Shown piece after piece: positions 52,797 through 63,173 of a DNA stretch of 64,000 nucleotides; position 1 is the stretch's first letter, and the number at the start of each line of letters is the position of its first letter. The notes under the pieces are model-generated. The model ran no database searches. It saw nothing but the letters and a program-made list of their open reading frames with translations, and was not told where the DNA came from. Origin of the DNA: Gammaproteobacteria bacterium. Its GTDB lineage: Bacteria > Pseudomonadota > Gammaproteobacteria > Burkholderiales > Nitrosomonadaceae. The position numbers were made by a program, and so were the translations under genes. The DNA lies in NCBI GenBank assembly GCA_015709615.1, contig CP054179.1, positions 1,364,001 through 1,428,000 on the forward strand, written 5' to 3'.

Positions 52797-53300
52797 CTAC
52801 ATAGTGCTGCGTTGTTTCTTTTTCAATCTTGCCAATGTGCGCGCTTGTTTAAGCCGTGACCAGTATTCCACAAACACTTTTCCCGCCAAATGATCCATTT
52901 CGTGCTGAATACACACCGCCAGTAAACCATCGGCATCCAGAACAAACGATTCGCCCTGGGCGTTCAAGGCTTTCACAGTTACAAACTCGGCACGTTGCAC
53001 TTTCCCGTATATGCCGGGCACCGACAAGCAACCTTCTTCATAATCCGATAAGCCGTGACTGGCGATAATTTGCGGATTGATCAAAACCAGCAACTGATCG
53101 CGCGTCTCGGAGGTATCGATCACGATAATACGCTCGTGCACATCCACCTGCGTTGCCGCCAGCCCGATACCAGGCGCAGCGTACATCGTTTCGGCCATAT
53201 CCTTTATCAGCAAACGGATTTCATCCGTGACTTGTGCGACTGGAACCGCTACAGTATGGAGCCTCTCATCTGGATATTGTAGTATTTTTAAAATAGCCAT
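52797..53300 (-). CDS. def: Peptide deformylase
   Basis: Def removes the formyl group from nascent proteins. From ATG 53300 it has 167 residues with the three family motifs GIGLAATQVD, EGCLSVPGI and QHEMDHLAGKVF (HExDH metal site). The open frame reaches 53351, but the extra 17 residues are unrelated to the family. No ribosome site is visible. It diverges from the LysM gene. Confidence 0.96.
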   Translation of the reverse strand: MAILKILQYPDERLHTVAVPVAQVTDEIRLLIKDMAETMYAAPGIGLAATQVDVHERIIVIDTSETRDQLLVLINPQIIASHGLSDYEEGCLSVPGIYGKVQRAEFVTVKALNAQGESFVLDADGLLAVCIQHEMDHLAGKVFVEYWSRLKQARTLARLKKKQRSTM

Positions 53301-53396
53301 GAAAAAAATGTGTAGTTTAGTAAACCTAGCGCCGCATTTAGACCGTATCATTAAGCAATCATTCTGTATGCGTTATCACTGCCTTTGGGATCATCC

Positions 53397-54434
53397 ATGC
53401 GAAAGCTTATTATAACTTTGATTTTAATTCCGAGCCTGCTTTCCATCACACCGATCAAAGCTGACGAGATAGCGCTGCGCGATGACTCACCCGATCGTCA
53501 TGTAGTCGTGCCGGGCGATACGCTGTGGGGAATCGCTTCCCGGTTTCTTAAAGACCCTTGGCGCTGGCCGGAAATCTGGGAACTCAATCGCGTGCAGGTA
53601 AAAAATCCGCATAAGATTTACCCCGGCGACGTTGTCATCCTGGAAAAAACACTGCGCGGAGCCCGCCTACGCCTTTCCGAAGACGATGAATACGGCGTCA
53701 AAACCGTTAAATTATCGCCGAAAATCCGCACCGAACAATCGGGCACTTCGGCAATTCCCAGCATTCCGGCAGCCGCGATCGAACCTTTCCTGAGTCAACC
53801 GCTGATTATCGAAAAAAACGGCCTCGACAATGCGCCGTATATACTGGGCTCCAGCGAGGGCCGAGTCGCTTTGAGCACGGGCAATACCGCTTATGTCAGC
53901 GAACTGCCCAAGAACAAAGGCACAGCATGGCAAATTTTCCGCCCCGGCAAAGCACTGAAGGATCCGGATCAAAAAGATTCCGTTCTGGGTTATGAAGCGA
54001 CTTACCTGGGAAACGCCAAAGTAACCGCTTTTGCGGATGTCAGCACGGTAATCATCACGCACGCATCGGAAGAAATTTTGAAAGGCGATCGCCTGGTTCC
54101 CGCGCCCGGCACCATCTTCAATAACTACGCGCCCCATGCACCGGATTTTTCGCTCAACGGACGGATCATTTCGGTTTATGGCGGCGTCACAGAAATCGGC
54201 AGAGGCGATATTGTCGCACTCAACAAGGGTGAACTGGATGGCTTGGAAATGGGTCATGTTCTAGCCATATACCGGAGAAGTCAAGTAAAGTCTCTGCAAG
54301 GACAGATGGTGCAATTGCCGGATGAGAGAACCGGGCTGGTATTCGTGTTCCGGGTCTTTGATAAAATAGCCTATGCGCTGGTGGTACAAAGCACACAATC
54401 CATCAAAGTATCGGACGCCGTCAAAACGCCCTGA
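53397..54434 (+). CDS. Secreted LysM-domain protein
   Basis: The 345-residue product has a signal peptide (MRKLIITLILIPSLLSITP, cleavage near IKADE). One LysM peptidoglycan-binding domain (about 36-87) follows, with HVVVPGDTLWGIASRFLKDP and NPHKIYPGDVVIL. The remaining ~250 residues resemble the long C-terminal part of LysM proteins encoded before dprA in many Proteobacteria; no known catalytic motif is seen. ATG 53397 is preferred over TTG 53385 because GGGA lies 7 bases before it. It probably acts at the cell wall. Confidence 0.88.
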   Translation: MRKLIITLILIPSLLSITPIKADEIALRDDSPDRHVVVPGDTLWGIASRFLKDPWRWPEIWELNRVQVKNPHKIYPGDVVILEKTLRGARLRLSEDDEYGVKTVKLSPKIRTEQSGTSAIPSIPAAAIEPFLSQPLIIEKNGLDNAPYILGSSEGRVALSTGNTAYVSELPKNKGTAWQIFRPGKALKDPDQKDSVLGYEATYLGNAKVTAFADVSTVIITHASEEILKGDRLVPAPGTIFNNYAPHAPDFSLNGRIISVYGGVTEIGRGDIVALNKGELDGLEMGHVLAIYRRSQVKSLQGQMVQLPDERTGLVFVFRVFDKIAYALVVQSTQSIKVSDAVKTP

Positions 54435-54451
54435 AATTCATTCGTATCGTC

Positions 54452-55552
54452 ATGAAACATGCACCGGATCTTGAAGCATGGCTGAGTCTTAATCTGATTG
54501 ATGGCGTGGGTGGCGAATCCATCCGCAAGCTTTTGATCGCTTTTGGCAATCCTGCTGCCATTCTATCGGCACACCCCAGCGCATTGGAGCGCATCGTTAA
54601 AAAACCGCTCGCTCAACGCATCGCGCAAGGCGCTAACCGCGCTAAAATTGCCGCCGTGCTGCGATGGCTGGAGGATCCATTCAACGCCATCATCACCCTG
54701 GCAGATCCGGATTATCCCGCTCAATTACTCAATATTGACGCTCCGCCCCCGCTGCTGTATTTCAAAGGGCGCCGGGAACTTTTGCGACAGCCCGCCCTGG
54801 CGGTCGTCGGCAGCCGCAATGCCACGCCGCAAGGCTTATCGAATGCGGAAGCGTTCTCCGAAGCCGCCAGCAACGCCGGACTCTGCATCATCAGCGGCAT
54901 GGCGCTGGGCATTGACACGGCCGCACATCACGGCGGCTTGCGCGGCTCCGCTGCCAGCATCGCCGTGGTCGGCACCGGATTGGACATCGTTTATCCGGCG
55001 AAAAATCACCCGCTTGCCCACAAATTGGCGAAAGAAGGCGCATTAATTTCCGAATTTCCGCTGGGTACCCCTGCTATCGGCAGGAACTTTCCGCGCAGAA
55101 ATCGTATCATCAGCGGCATGAGTCACGGTTGCTTGGTGGTGGAAGCGGCATTGCAAAGCGGATCGCTCATCACCGCACGCCAAGCGCTGGAACAAGGGCG
55201 CGAAGTCATGGCGATCCCGGGTTCCATTCATTCACCGTTATCCAAAGGTTGCCATGCATTGATTAAACAAGGCGCCAAGCTGGTTGAAAATACGCAGGAT
55301 ATTTTGGATGAATTAAATTATTTAACCTTAGTCCAAAATGAGGAAATTGCCGCAAAAAAAGAATTGGTTGTTAAAAAAGGAACTGAAAACGTAATATTAC
55401 TCAAACACCTAGGATATGATGCCGTTGATATCGATACGCTCTGCTCGCGCAGTGGCTTGACGGCTGAAGTTGTATCAGCCATGCTATTAACACTTGAGCT
55501 TGACGGCCATATCAGCAGTTTACCGGGAGGGTGTTATCAGCGAATTCAGTAA
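54452..55552 (+). CDS. dprA: DNA-processing protein DprA
   Basis: DprA loads RecA on incoming single-stranded DNA during natural transformation. The 366-residue protein has a helix-hairpin-helix-like N-terminus, the Rossmann-like core (LAVVGSRNATPQGLSNA, CIISGMALGIDTAAHHGGL, NFPRRNRIISGMSHGCLVVEA) and a C-terminal winged-helix (DTLCSRSGLTAEVVSAMLLTLELDG). It begins 17 bases after the LysM gene and is followed by smg and topB, a common order. Confidence 0.96.
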   Translation: MKHAPDLEAWLSLNLIDGVGGESIRKLLIAFGNPAAILSAHPSALERIVKKPLAQRIAQGANRAKIAAVLRWLEDPFNAIITLADPDYPAQLLNIDAPPPLLYFKGRRELLRQPALAVVGSRNATPQGLSNAEAFSEAASNAGLCIISGMALGIDTAAHHGGLRGSAASIAVVGTGLDIVYPAKNHPLAHKLAKEGALISEFPLGTPAIGRNFPRRNRIISGMSHGCLVVEAALQSGSLITARQALEQGREVMAIPGSIHSPLSKGCHALIKQGAKLVENTQDILDELNYLTLVQNEEIAAKKELVVKKGTENVILLKHLGYDAVDIDTLCSRSGLTAEVVSAMLLTLELDGHISSLPGGCYQRIQ

Positions 55553-55614
55553 TGCATGATGGCATTAACCAAAGGTACTAATCTGTAAATATACTCGCTT
55601 TCTTAAATACCATT

Positions 55615-56073
55615 ATGTTCGATATACTCGTTTATTTATTTGAAAATTTTTTTGATTCAGGCAGTTATCCGGACTCTGCGACATTGACTCGCAAACTGAC
55701 GATGGCCGGATTCGCCGATGAGGATATCAGCGAGACTTTAAACTGGCTCTCGGAACTCGAACGCCATGACATCGGCAGTTATCCGGCCAGTTTTGCCGAA
55801 AACGATTCTTTCCGCTGCTATACCGAATATGAAATGGAAAAAATCGATACGGAAGGGAGAGGGTTTATTTTCTTCCTGGAGCAGGCCGGCATCATTAACC
55901 CGTTACAACGTGAACTGTTGATCGATCGCGTGCTTGCGATGGATGAAAATTCATCGAGTCTGGAAAAAATCAAACTGATTGTTTTAACGGAGTTATGGAT
56001 TCAAAACCAGCTTACGGATGATTCCATTCTTGAGAAATTGCTGATTGTCAGCGATTCTCATTACCGGCACTAA
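55615..56073 (+). CDS. smg: Smg family protein (DUF494)
   Basis: Smg is a small conserved proteobacterial protein of unknown function, usually encoded next to dprA. The 152-residue product has FDILVYLFENFFDSG at the start, the characteristic LTMAGFADEDISETLNWL, and a C-terminal helical part. No ribosome site precedes the ATG. Confidence 0.93.
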   Translation: MFDILVYLFENFFDSGSYPDSATLTRKLTMAGFADEDISETLNWLSELERHDIGSYPASFAENDSFRCYTEYEMEKIDTEGRGFIFFLEQAGIINPLQRELLIDRVLAMDENSSSLEKIKLIVLTELWIQNQLTDDSILEKLLIVSDSHYRH

Positions 56074-56247
56074 GCTCACTGTATTTTTTATTGAATCAGA
56101 CTGAGTTAAAACAGCTACCGGAGCTAATTTTCTTTTACACGCATCAAATTCCGATCATGTTCGCACTTCTTACTCATTCTTCCAGTTTAGTAACGACACA
56201 CCTATCCGGCAGTTCATTGCCGGATAATGATTTTTGTTTGGAGTTTA

Positions 56248-58764
56248 ATGAGTAAATCACTGATTATCGCGGAAAAACCCTCTGTTGCAGCGGATATTGC
56301 CCGGGCATTGGGCGGTTTTACCAAGCATACCGATTATTTTGAGAACGACCAATACGTTGTATCTTCAGCGGTTGGTCATTTGCTTGAACTTGTCATCCCG
56401 GAAGAATTTGAAGTCAAGCGCGGCAAATGGAGTTTTGCCAATCTGCCGGTTATCCCGCCGCATTTCGATTTGAGTCCGATCGAAAAAACTTCCGCACGCC
56501 TGAAACTTCTCAGCAAGCTCATCAAGCGCAAAGATATCGAAACGCTGATCAACGCATGTGACGCGGGACGCGAAGGGGAATTGATTTTCTACTACATCCT
56601 GCGCCATGTCGGTTCCAGCAAGCCGGTTAAACGCCTGTGGCTGCAATCGATGACACCCGATGCCATCCGCGGAGGATTCACCCAGCTACTCGACAACTCG
56701 GCGGTACAATCGCTGGCCGAGGCAGCCGTCAGCCGTTCGGAATCGGATTGGCTGGTCGGCATTAACGGCACGCGCGCCATGACCGCCTTTAACTCCCAGG
56801 AGGGTGGATTCCACAAAACCACTGTGGGACGTGTGCAGACGCCGACATTGGCGATTCTGGTCGAACGCGAAGAAAAGATTAAAAAATTCCGTCCGCAAAA
56901 TTACTGGGAAATCCATGCCACGTTTGCAACCGGTAGCGGCGACTATACCGGCAGATGGTTTGATGAAAAATTCAACAAGGATAAAGCCGCGCAGGAAGCG
57001 AAACCAGAGCGGCTGTGGGAACAAAAACAAGCCGAAGCCATCCGCAACAAATGCCAAGGAAAGCCCGGTCATGTCAGCGAAGAAAGCAAACCCAGCAAAG
57101 AAATCTGTCCGTTACTTTACGACTTGACCAGCTTGCAACGCGATGCCAACAGCCGCTTCGGCTTTTCCGCCAAAACGACGCTCGGTCTGGCGCAGGCGCT
57201 GTATGAAAAACATAAGGTACTGACGTATCCGCGCACGGATTCACGTGCACTACCGGAAGACTATATTGCGACCGTTAAAGATACTTTGCTCAATCTGGAA
57301 AATACCGGCTACGGACAATTTGCCCGGAAAATTCTGGCATCCGGCTGGGTAGTGCCGAACAAACGCATTTTCAACAACGCCAAAATTTCGGATCACTTTG
57401 CCATTATTCCGACGTCGTTGAATCCGTCCAAATTGAACGAAGCCGAGACGAAGCTGTACGATCTGGTTACCAAGCGTTTTCTAGCCATTTTCTTTCCTGC
57501 TGCTGAATTTCTGGTAACCACCCGCATTACCCGAGTTGAAAATGAGCCATTCAAAACCGAAGGCAAAGTCATGGTCAATCCGGGCTGGCGAGCGGTTTAC
57601 GGCAAATCCGTCAAACCGGACGACGAGGAAGAAGATACAACGCTCGTAGCCATTACACCCGGCAAACCCGTCGCCACTGAGGAAATCGAGATCGTCGCCA
57701 ATCAGACTCGCCCCCCAGCGCGGTTTAATGAAGCTACGCTCCTTTCTGCGATGGAAGGCGCGGGCAAGCTGGTGGAAGACGAAGAATTGCGCGCAGCGAT
57801 GAACACCAAAGGATTGGGAACGCCAGCAACGCGCGCAGCGATTATCGAAGGATTGGTACTGGAAAATTATATCCAGCGCGTTGGCCGCGAACTACATCCA
57901 ACGGCCAAAGCTTTTTCTTTAATCACGCTTCTGCGCGGTCTCAAGATCCCGGAATTGATCTCACCCGAATTAACCGGTAATTGGGAATTTCAGTTACGCC
58001 AGATTGAACAGGGCAATCTCAAACGCGCTGCGTTTATGGAAAAAATTGCCGACATGACGCGGCATATCGTGGAGCAAGCCAAAACACACCGCGGCGAAAC
58101 CATCGCGGGAGATTTCTCGATACTCAAATCTCCATGTCCTAAATGCGGCGGCACCGTGCATGAAACCTATAAAAAATTTCAGTGCCAGAAATGTGATTTC
58201 GCGCTGTGGAAAATTTTAGCCGGCCGCCAATTCGAAGTAGAGGAAATGGAAACCCTCATCACGCAGCGTGAAGTCGGTCCGCTGCAGGGTTTTCGCAGCA
58301 AAATGGGACAACCGTTCAGCGCCATCATCAAATTAACCGATACGTTCGAAATGAAATTTGATTTTGGCAACAGCGACGAAAACCAGGAAGCCGTCGATTT
58401 CAGCGCTCAAACAGCCTTGGGCAAATGTCCGAAATGCAGTCATGCAGTGTACGAGCACGGTATGCAGTATGTGTGCGAGAAATCTGTCGGTGCTGACCGC
58501 ACCTGCAATTTTAAAACCGGCAAAATCATTCTGGCACGCCCGATCGAACGGGAACAGATCACTAAATTGCTGGAAACCGGCAAAACAGACTTGCTGACAA
58601 AATTCATCTCGAAAAAAGGCAAGCCTTTTTCAGCCTACTTGGTCAGAAATGCGGATGGCAAGATTGGTTTCGAGTTTGAACAGAAAACGCCGAAGAAAAC
58701 TACCGGAACGAGATCGAAAACCAAGCAAGCAAAAACTCAAGCAGCCGACAGCACTGCTTCATAA
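56248..58764 (+). CDS. topB: DNA topoisomerase III
   Basis: This type IA topoisomerase relaxes and decatenates DNA. From ATG 56248 the protein has 838 residues: the Toprim domain (SLIIAEKPSVAADIARALGG; acidic DAGREGE at 105-111) and the catalytic domain with Tyr327 in LTYPRTDSR, the form found in TopB and not TopA. It also has two C-terminal zinc-finger regions (CPKCGGTVHE...CQKC near 629-650; CPKCSHAVYEH... further on) and a Lys-rich tail. GGAG lies 5 bases before this ATG. A start at 56227 adds seven residues and is less likely. Confidence 0.95.
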   Translation: MSKSLIIAEKPSVAADIARALGGFTKHTDYFENDQYVVSSAVGHLLELVIPEEFEVKRGKWSFANLPVIPPHFDLSPIEKTSARLKLLSKLIKRKDIETLINACDAGREGELIFYYILRHVGSSKPVKRLWLQSMTPDAIRGGFTQLLDNSAVQSLAEAAVSRSESDWLVGINGTRAMTAFNSQEGGFHKTTVGRVQTPTLAILVEREEKIKKFRPQNYWEIHATFATGSGDYTGRWFDEKFNKDKAAQEAKPERLWEQKQAEAIRNKCQGKPGHVSEESKPSKEICPLLYDLTSLQRDANSRFGFSAKTTLGLAQALYEKHKVLTYPRTDSRALPEDYIATVKDTLLNLENTGYGQFARKILASGWVVPNKRIFNNAKISDHFAIIPTSLNPSKLNEAETKLYDLVTKRFLAIFFPAAEFLVTTRITRVENEPFKTEGKVMVNPGWRAVYGKSVKPDDEEEDTTLVAITPGKPVATEEIEIVANQTRPPARFNEATLLSAMEGAGKLVEDEELRAAMNTKGLGTPATRAAIIEGLVLENYIQRVGRELHPTAKAFSLITLLRGLKIPELISPELTGNWEFQLRQIEQGNLKRAAFMEKIADMTRHIVEQAKTHRGETIAGDFSILKSPCPKCGGTVHETYKKFQCQKCDFALWKILAGRQFEVEEMETLITQREVGPLQGFRSKMGQPFSAIIKLTDTFEMKFDFGNSDENQEAVDFSAQTALGKCPKCSHAVYEHGMQYVCEKSVGADRTCNFKTGKIILARPIEREQITKLLETGKTDLLTKFISKKGKPFSAYLVRNADGKIGFEFEQKTPKKTTGTRSKTKQAKTQAADSTAS

Positions 58765-58820
58765 TCCGGGCATCAGCACATGCCAATTGCCCGGACAACC
58801 GCTCAATAATCTCAATGAAT

Positions 58821-59069
58821 TTATGTATTATAAAAATTTAGAACGTACTTGAGCACGCCGCTGGACCCCATGATAATCATGATAAGTCCGCCGACAATGG
58901 CCGCACCCTCCAGAATAATCGATGCGAATGCGCGCGCCGTATTTTCAAACTCTTCCTCTCCCAAATCATTCTTGCGTTTCTCTCTACGATTTTTTACCCA
59001 TAATTGCAGCCAGACGGCAACCGGAATCATCAATAAAGAAAACATTAAAACAATTTCTGCATCTTGCAT
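58821..59069 (-). CDS. Small two-helix membrane protein of unknown function
   Basis: The 82-residue product has a transmembrane helix at about 5-26 (IVLMFSLLMIPVAVWLQLW), a charged loop (KNRREKRKNDLGEEEFENTA), and a second helix at about 48-70 (SIILEGAAIVGGLIMIIMG). AGAGG lies 8 bases before the ATG. It runs opposite to topB and aroA on both sides. I do not recognise the family. The clean membrane pattern and ribosome site make it more than a chance ORF. Confidence 0.65.
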   Translation of the reverse strand: MQDAEIVLMFSLLMIPVAVWLQLWVKNRREKRKNDLGEEEFENTARAFASIILEGAAIVGGLIMIIMGSSGVLKYVLNFYNT

Positions 59070-59274
59070 TCTTCAACCTCTTTTTATATGTGAAAGTGTC
59101 TTTTTGGTAAAAGGGATAGATTACCTTAAACAAGACGGTTTAATAAAGATTTTTCCAAAGACGGCAAATCAATCCTGGTAATTTCAATAGAATTCGCACT
59201 GTCTAAAAATCAATAATTTTAGCTTCGAGTATCGTTATCGGATATTATCTAGCAATTTTATCATTGCACGCATC

Positions 59275-60594
59275 ATGAAATGGCTTGACCTTCCATTTGC
59301 GAAGAATGCTCAAGGCGCTGTGCGGTTGCCTGGATCAAAGAGCATTTCGAACCGGATTCTGTTACTGGCCGCTTTGGCGGAAGGTGTGACGGAAATTCAT
59401 GATTTATTGGCTTCCGACGATACCGCCCGCATGCTGGATGCGCTGACCAAACTGGGCATTACCGTCACACAAACAGACAAAAATGATTACACGGTCACAG
59501 GCGGTCACGGTATCTTCCCAATCAAGGAAGTTGATTTATTTCTCGGCAATGCCGGCACCGCTTTCCGGCCTCTGGTGGCAGTATTGTCCTTAATGCAAGG
59601 ACATTACCGGTTATCCGGCGTACCGCGCATGCACGAACGGCCCATTGCGGATTTGGTCGATGCTTTGCGGCAATTGGGCGCGGACATCCGTTATCTGGGC
59701 AATCCCGGTTTCCCGCCTTTGGAAATCAAACCAGCAGCATTGAGCGCGCCAGATGACATACAAAACGTCACAGTTAAAGGCGATGTTTCCAGTCAGTTTC
59801 TCACTGGATTACTCATGGCGCTGCCATTGAGCGAAAAACGATCCATTATCAATGTATCCGGCACGCTCATTTCGCAGCCTTATATCGAACTCACACTTGC
59901 TCAAATGCGCCGTTTTGGCGTGCAAGTCGAACACAGCGGCTGGCAGCAATTCGTGATACCGGCGCAACAAAAATACCGAAGCCCTGGCCGCATTTTTGTC
60001 GAGGGCGATGCATCTTCCGCCTCGTATTTCCTGGCGGCCGGCGCGATCGGACAAGGTCCGGTGCGCGTTCAAGGTGTAGGCCGCGACAGCGTGCAAGGGG
60101 ATATTCGCTTTGCAGCCGCATTGGAATTAATGGGCGCGAAAATATCCATGGGCGACAACTGGATTGAAGCAAGTGCTGGCGCACGCAACGGCGAAGCCAA
60201 GTTACGCGCCATCGATCTGGATTGCAATCACATTCCAGATGCTGCCATGACTTTAGCCGTTACCGCATTATTCGCCGAAAGCCCCACCACACTGCGCAAC
60301 ATCGCCAGCTGGCGTCAAAAAGAAACCGATCGCCTCGCGGCGATGTCCACCGAATTGCGCAAACTGGGCGCAATCGTGGAAGAAGGTGCGGACTATTTGC
60401 GCATTACACCGCCCGCGCACGGCTTAATTCCAAATGCTGCGATCGATACTTATGACGACCACCGCATGGCCATGTGTTTCGCCCTGGCATCCTTGGGAGC
60501 ACCGGTGCGCATTAACGATCCCGGTTGCGTCGCCAAAACATTTCCTGATTATTTTGAAAAATTTTCACAAATAATTCACCCTGAAATGAAATAA
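59275..60594 (+). CDS. aroA: 3-phosphoshikimate 1-carboxyvinyltransferase (EPSP synthase)
   Basis: AroA condenses shikimate-3-phosphate with phosphoenolpyruvate in the aromatic amino-acid pathway. The 439-residue protein has LPGSKSISNRILLLAALAEG, LFLGNAGTAFRPL (the PEP-site LGNAGTA), and ASWRQKETDRLAAMSTELRKLG. It contains class I features. It is followed by cmk and rpsA in the usual order; no ribosome site precedes the ATG. Confidence 0.97.
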   Translation: MKWLDLPFAKNAQGAVRLPGSKSISNRILLLAALAEGVTEIHDLLASDDTARMLDALTKLGITVTQTDKNDYTVTGGHGIFPIKEVDLFLGNAGTAFRPLVAVLSLMQGHYRLSGVPRMHERPIADLVDALRQLGADIRYLGNPGFPPLEIKPAALSAPDDIQNVTVKGDVSSQFLTGLLMALPLSEKRSIINVSGTLISQPYIELTLAQMRRFGVQVEHSGWQQFVIPAQQKYRSPGRIFVEGDASSASYFLAAGAIGQGPVRVQGVGRDSVQGDIRFAAALELMGAKISMGDNWIEASAGARNGEAKLRAIDLDCNHIPDAAMTLAVTALFAESPTTLRNIASWRQKETDRLAAMSTELRKLGAIVEEGADYLRITPPAHGLIPNAAIDTYDDHRMAMCFALASLGAPVRINDPGCVAKTFPDYFEKFSQIIHPEMK

Positions 60595-60634
60595 TTTTCA
60601 CCTCGTTCATTTAAATTAATCACAGCATCGTTTC

Positions 60635-61315
60635 ATGAATACGAACAAGATCCCCGTCATCGCCATCGATGGTCCATCCGCGTCCGGCAAAGGTACCATC
60701 GCCCAATTGGTTGCCCGCAAGCTTGGGTTTCATTATCTCGACAGCGGCGCGCTTTATCGTTTGGTGGCTTTAAAAGCGATCCAACTGGATACGGATATGC
60801 AAAATTCCGGTCAACTTGCGGAAATTGCCAGAAATTTGAATGTTTTTTTCAAGGACGAGCAAATTTACCTGGACGGTAAAATCGTTACGGATGATATTCG
60901 TACCGAACAATGCGGCATCATGGCTTCCCAACTGGCTGCGTATGCGCAGGTGCGTGCAGCCCTTACCGAGCGTCAACGCGCATTCCGCCAACCGCCTGGA
61001 CTGGTCACGGATGGACGGGATATGGGATCCGTTATCTTTCCCGATGCCGATCTGAAAATTTATTTAACCGCCAGTGCCGAAGAGCGCGCGCAAAGGCGGC
61101 ATAAACAGTTGATAGAGAAAGGAATGAGTGCTAATATCGCCAACTTATTGCAGGATATCCGGAAACGGGATGAACGCGACAGTAATCGCAGTATCGCGCC
61201 TCTGCAACAAGGGACTGATGCCAAACTACTGGATACGACTTCATTGACCATATCCCAGGCGCAAGATACCGTTCTCTCCTGGTATAATGACATCTTTGCA
61301 AAAACCCGCGTTTGA
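60635..61315 (+). CDS. cmk: Cytidylate kinase
   Basis: Cmk phosphorylates CMP and dCMP. The 226-residue product has the P-loop IAIDGPSASGKGTIAQLVA, YLDSGALYR, and the CMP-site stretch VTDGRDMGSVIFPDADLKIYL. It lies 40 bases after aroA and 136 before rpsA, the standard aroA-cmk-rpsA-ihfB order. Confidence 0.97.
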   Translation: MNTNKIPVIAIDGPSASGKGTIAQLVARKLGFHYLDSGALYRLVALKAIQLDTDMQNSGQLAEIARNLNVFFKDEQIYLDGKIVTDDIRTEQCGIMASQLAAYAQVRAALTERQRAFRQPPGLVTDGRDMGSVIFPDADLKIYLTASAEERAQRRHKQLIEKGMSANIANLLQDIRKRDERDSNRSIAPLQQGTDAKLLDTTSLTISQAQDTVLSWYNDIFAKTRV

Positions 61316-61451
61316 ACACGAAATCCAGCCGCTTTTCTTAACATTCCCATGCAGAAAGGAAAATGGAGTAACCGTTTCGAACATTTTTTATTAACCAACC
61401 CAGTCCGCAGGATACTCATCCAGACGGAATGACACATCAGGTATTTTTATA

Positions 61452-63164
61452 ATGACTAAAGCTTCCACTGCAAACCAAAAATCTCCCGAAAGTTTTGCCG
61501 CACTCTTTGAAGAAAGCCTTGCGCGCCAAGAAATGCGCGTAGGTGAAGTAATTACCGCCGAAGTGGTCCGTGTCGACTACAACATCGTGATCGTCAACGC
61601 CGGCCTCAAATCCGAAAGTTTTATTCCCGTTGAAGAATTTAAAAACGATCGCGGTGAAATCGAAGTTAAGCCGGGAGATTTTATCAGTGTTGCCATCGAA
61701 TCTCTGGAAGACGGCTATGGAGAAACCCGGCTCTCCCGCGATAAAGCTAAGCGTCTGACCGCCTGGCATGATCTGGAAGAAGCAATGGAAAGCGGTAAGA
61801 TCGTAGTCGGCATGGTGAACGGCAAAGTAAAAGGCGGTTTGACCGCCATGATCAACGGCATTCGCGCGTTTCTTCCCGGTTCGCTGGTCGATATTCGTCC
61901 GGTCAAAGACACCACCCCCTACGAAAACAGGGAAATGGAATTCAAAGTTATTAAGCTGGATCGTAAGCGCAATAACGTGGTGGTATCCCGCCGCGCAGTA
62001 CTGGAAGCAACCCAAGGTGCGGATCGCGAAACCTTGCTGTCCAATTTGCAGGAAGGTTCGATCGTTCACGGCATCGTTAAGAATATCACCGACTACGGCG
62101 CATTCGTCGACCTGGGTGGCATAGACGGCCTGTTGCATATTACCGATCTGGCATGGCGTCGCGTTAAGCATCCATCCGAAGTCGTCAATATCGGCGATGA
62201 AGTTACCGCCAAGGTTCTCAAATTCGATCAGGAAAAAAATCGCGTTTCACTGGGCATGAAACAGTTGAGTGAAGATCCGTGGGTTGGTTTGTCGCGGCGT
62301 TATCCGGCGCGTACCCGTTTGTTCGGTAAAGTCACCAATTTGACCGATTACGGCGCATTCATTGAAATTGAACAAGGCATCGAAGGTTTGGTGCACGTCT
62401 CCGAAATGGATTGGACCAACAAGAATGTTTATCCTTCCAAAATTGTGCAATTAGGCGACGAAGTTGAAGTCATGATTCTTGAAATCGATGAAGAACGCCG
62501 TCGCATATCGCTTGGCATGAAACAGTGCCAGACCAATCCGTGGGAAGAATTTGCCGCCAATCATGAAAAAAACGACAAAGTTCGAGGCCAAATCAAGTCG
62601 ATCACCGACTTTGGCGTATTTATCGGCTTGCCTGGCAATATCGACGGCCTGGTGCATTTGTCCGATCTATCCTGGAATCAGCCTGGCGAAGAAGCCGTGC
62701 TGAATTACAAGAAAGGCGATGAAGTTGAAGCTATTATCCTTTCCATCGATGTCGAACGCGAACGTATTTCACTCGGCATCAAGCAAATGGAAGGCGATCC
62801 ATTCACCAGTTTTGTCGCAGAACACGATAAAAACAGCATTATCGAAGGCACGGTAAAATCCATTGACGCCAAGGGCGCCGTCATTGCCTTAACCAACGAT
62901 GTGGAAGGTTATTTACGTGCTTCCGAAGTTTCGCGCGATCGCGTCGAAGACATTCGCACACATTTGAAAGAAGGCGATAAGGTCGAAACCATGATTATCA
63001 ACATTGACCGCAAAAATCGCTCCATCAATCTTTCCATTAAGGCCAAAGATAAATCGGATGAATCTACCGCTATGCAAAAAATCAAAGCACCTGCCAACGC
63101 TGGCACCACCAGCCTGGGCGCTTTGCTGAAAGCGAAAATGGATAGCAAGAACACCGAGCAATAA
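61452..63164 (+). CDS. rpsA: 30S ribosomal protein S1
   Basis: S1 helps the ribosome bind and unfold mRNA. The 570-residue protein has six S1 (OB-fold) repeats; examples are GSIVHGIVKNITDYGAFVDL and KVTNLTDYGAFIEI. Each is followed by the SLGMKQ/SLGIKQ wording. Length and domain count match proteobacterial RpsA. A Lys/Ala-rich tail ends the protein. Confidence 0.98.
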   Translation: MTKASTANQKSPESFAALFEESLARQEMRVGEVITAEVVRVDYNIVIVNAGLKSESFIPVEEFKNDRGEIEVKPGDFISVAIESLEDGYGETRLSRDKAKRLTAWHDLEEAMESGKIVVGMVNGKVKGGLTAMINGIRAFLPGSLVDIRPVKDTTPYENREMEFKVIKLDRKRNNVVVSRRAVLEATQGADRETLLSNLQEGSIVHGIVKNITDYGAFVDLGGIDGLLHITDLAWRRVKHPSEVVNIGDEVTAKVLKFDQEKNRVSLGMKQLSEDPWVGLSRRYPARTRLFGKVTNLTDYGAFIEIEQGIEGLVHVSEMDWTNKNVYPSKIVQLGDEVEVMILEIDEERRRISLGMKQCQTNPWEEFAANHEKNDKVRGQIKSITDFGVFIGLPGNIDGLVHLSDLSWNQPGEEAVLNYKKGDEVEAIILSIDVERERISLGIKQMEGDPFTSFVAEHDKNSIIEGTVKSIDAKGAVIALTNDVEGYLRASEVSRDRVEDIRTHLKEGDKVETMIINIDRKNRSINLSIKAKDKSDESTAMQKIKAPANAGTTSLGALLKAKMDSKNTEQ

Positions 63165-63173
63165 GGAAAATTC

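Noticed and set aside
61437..62171. 244-codon minus-strand ORF
   Set aside because: It is antisense to rpsA and rich in Phe/His/Asn with no motif; the S1 frame is unambiguous.
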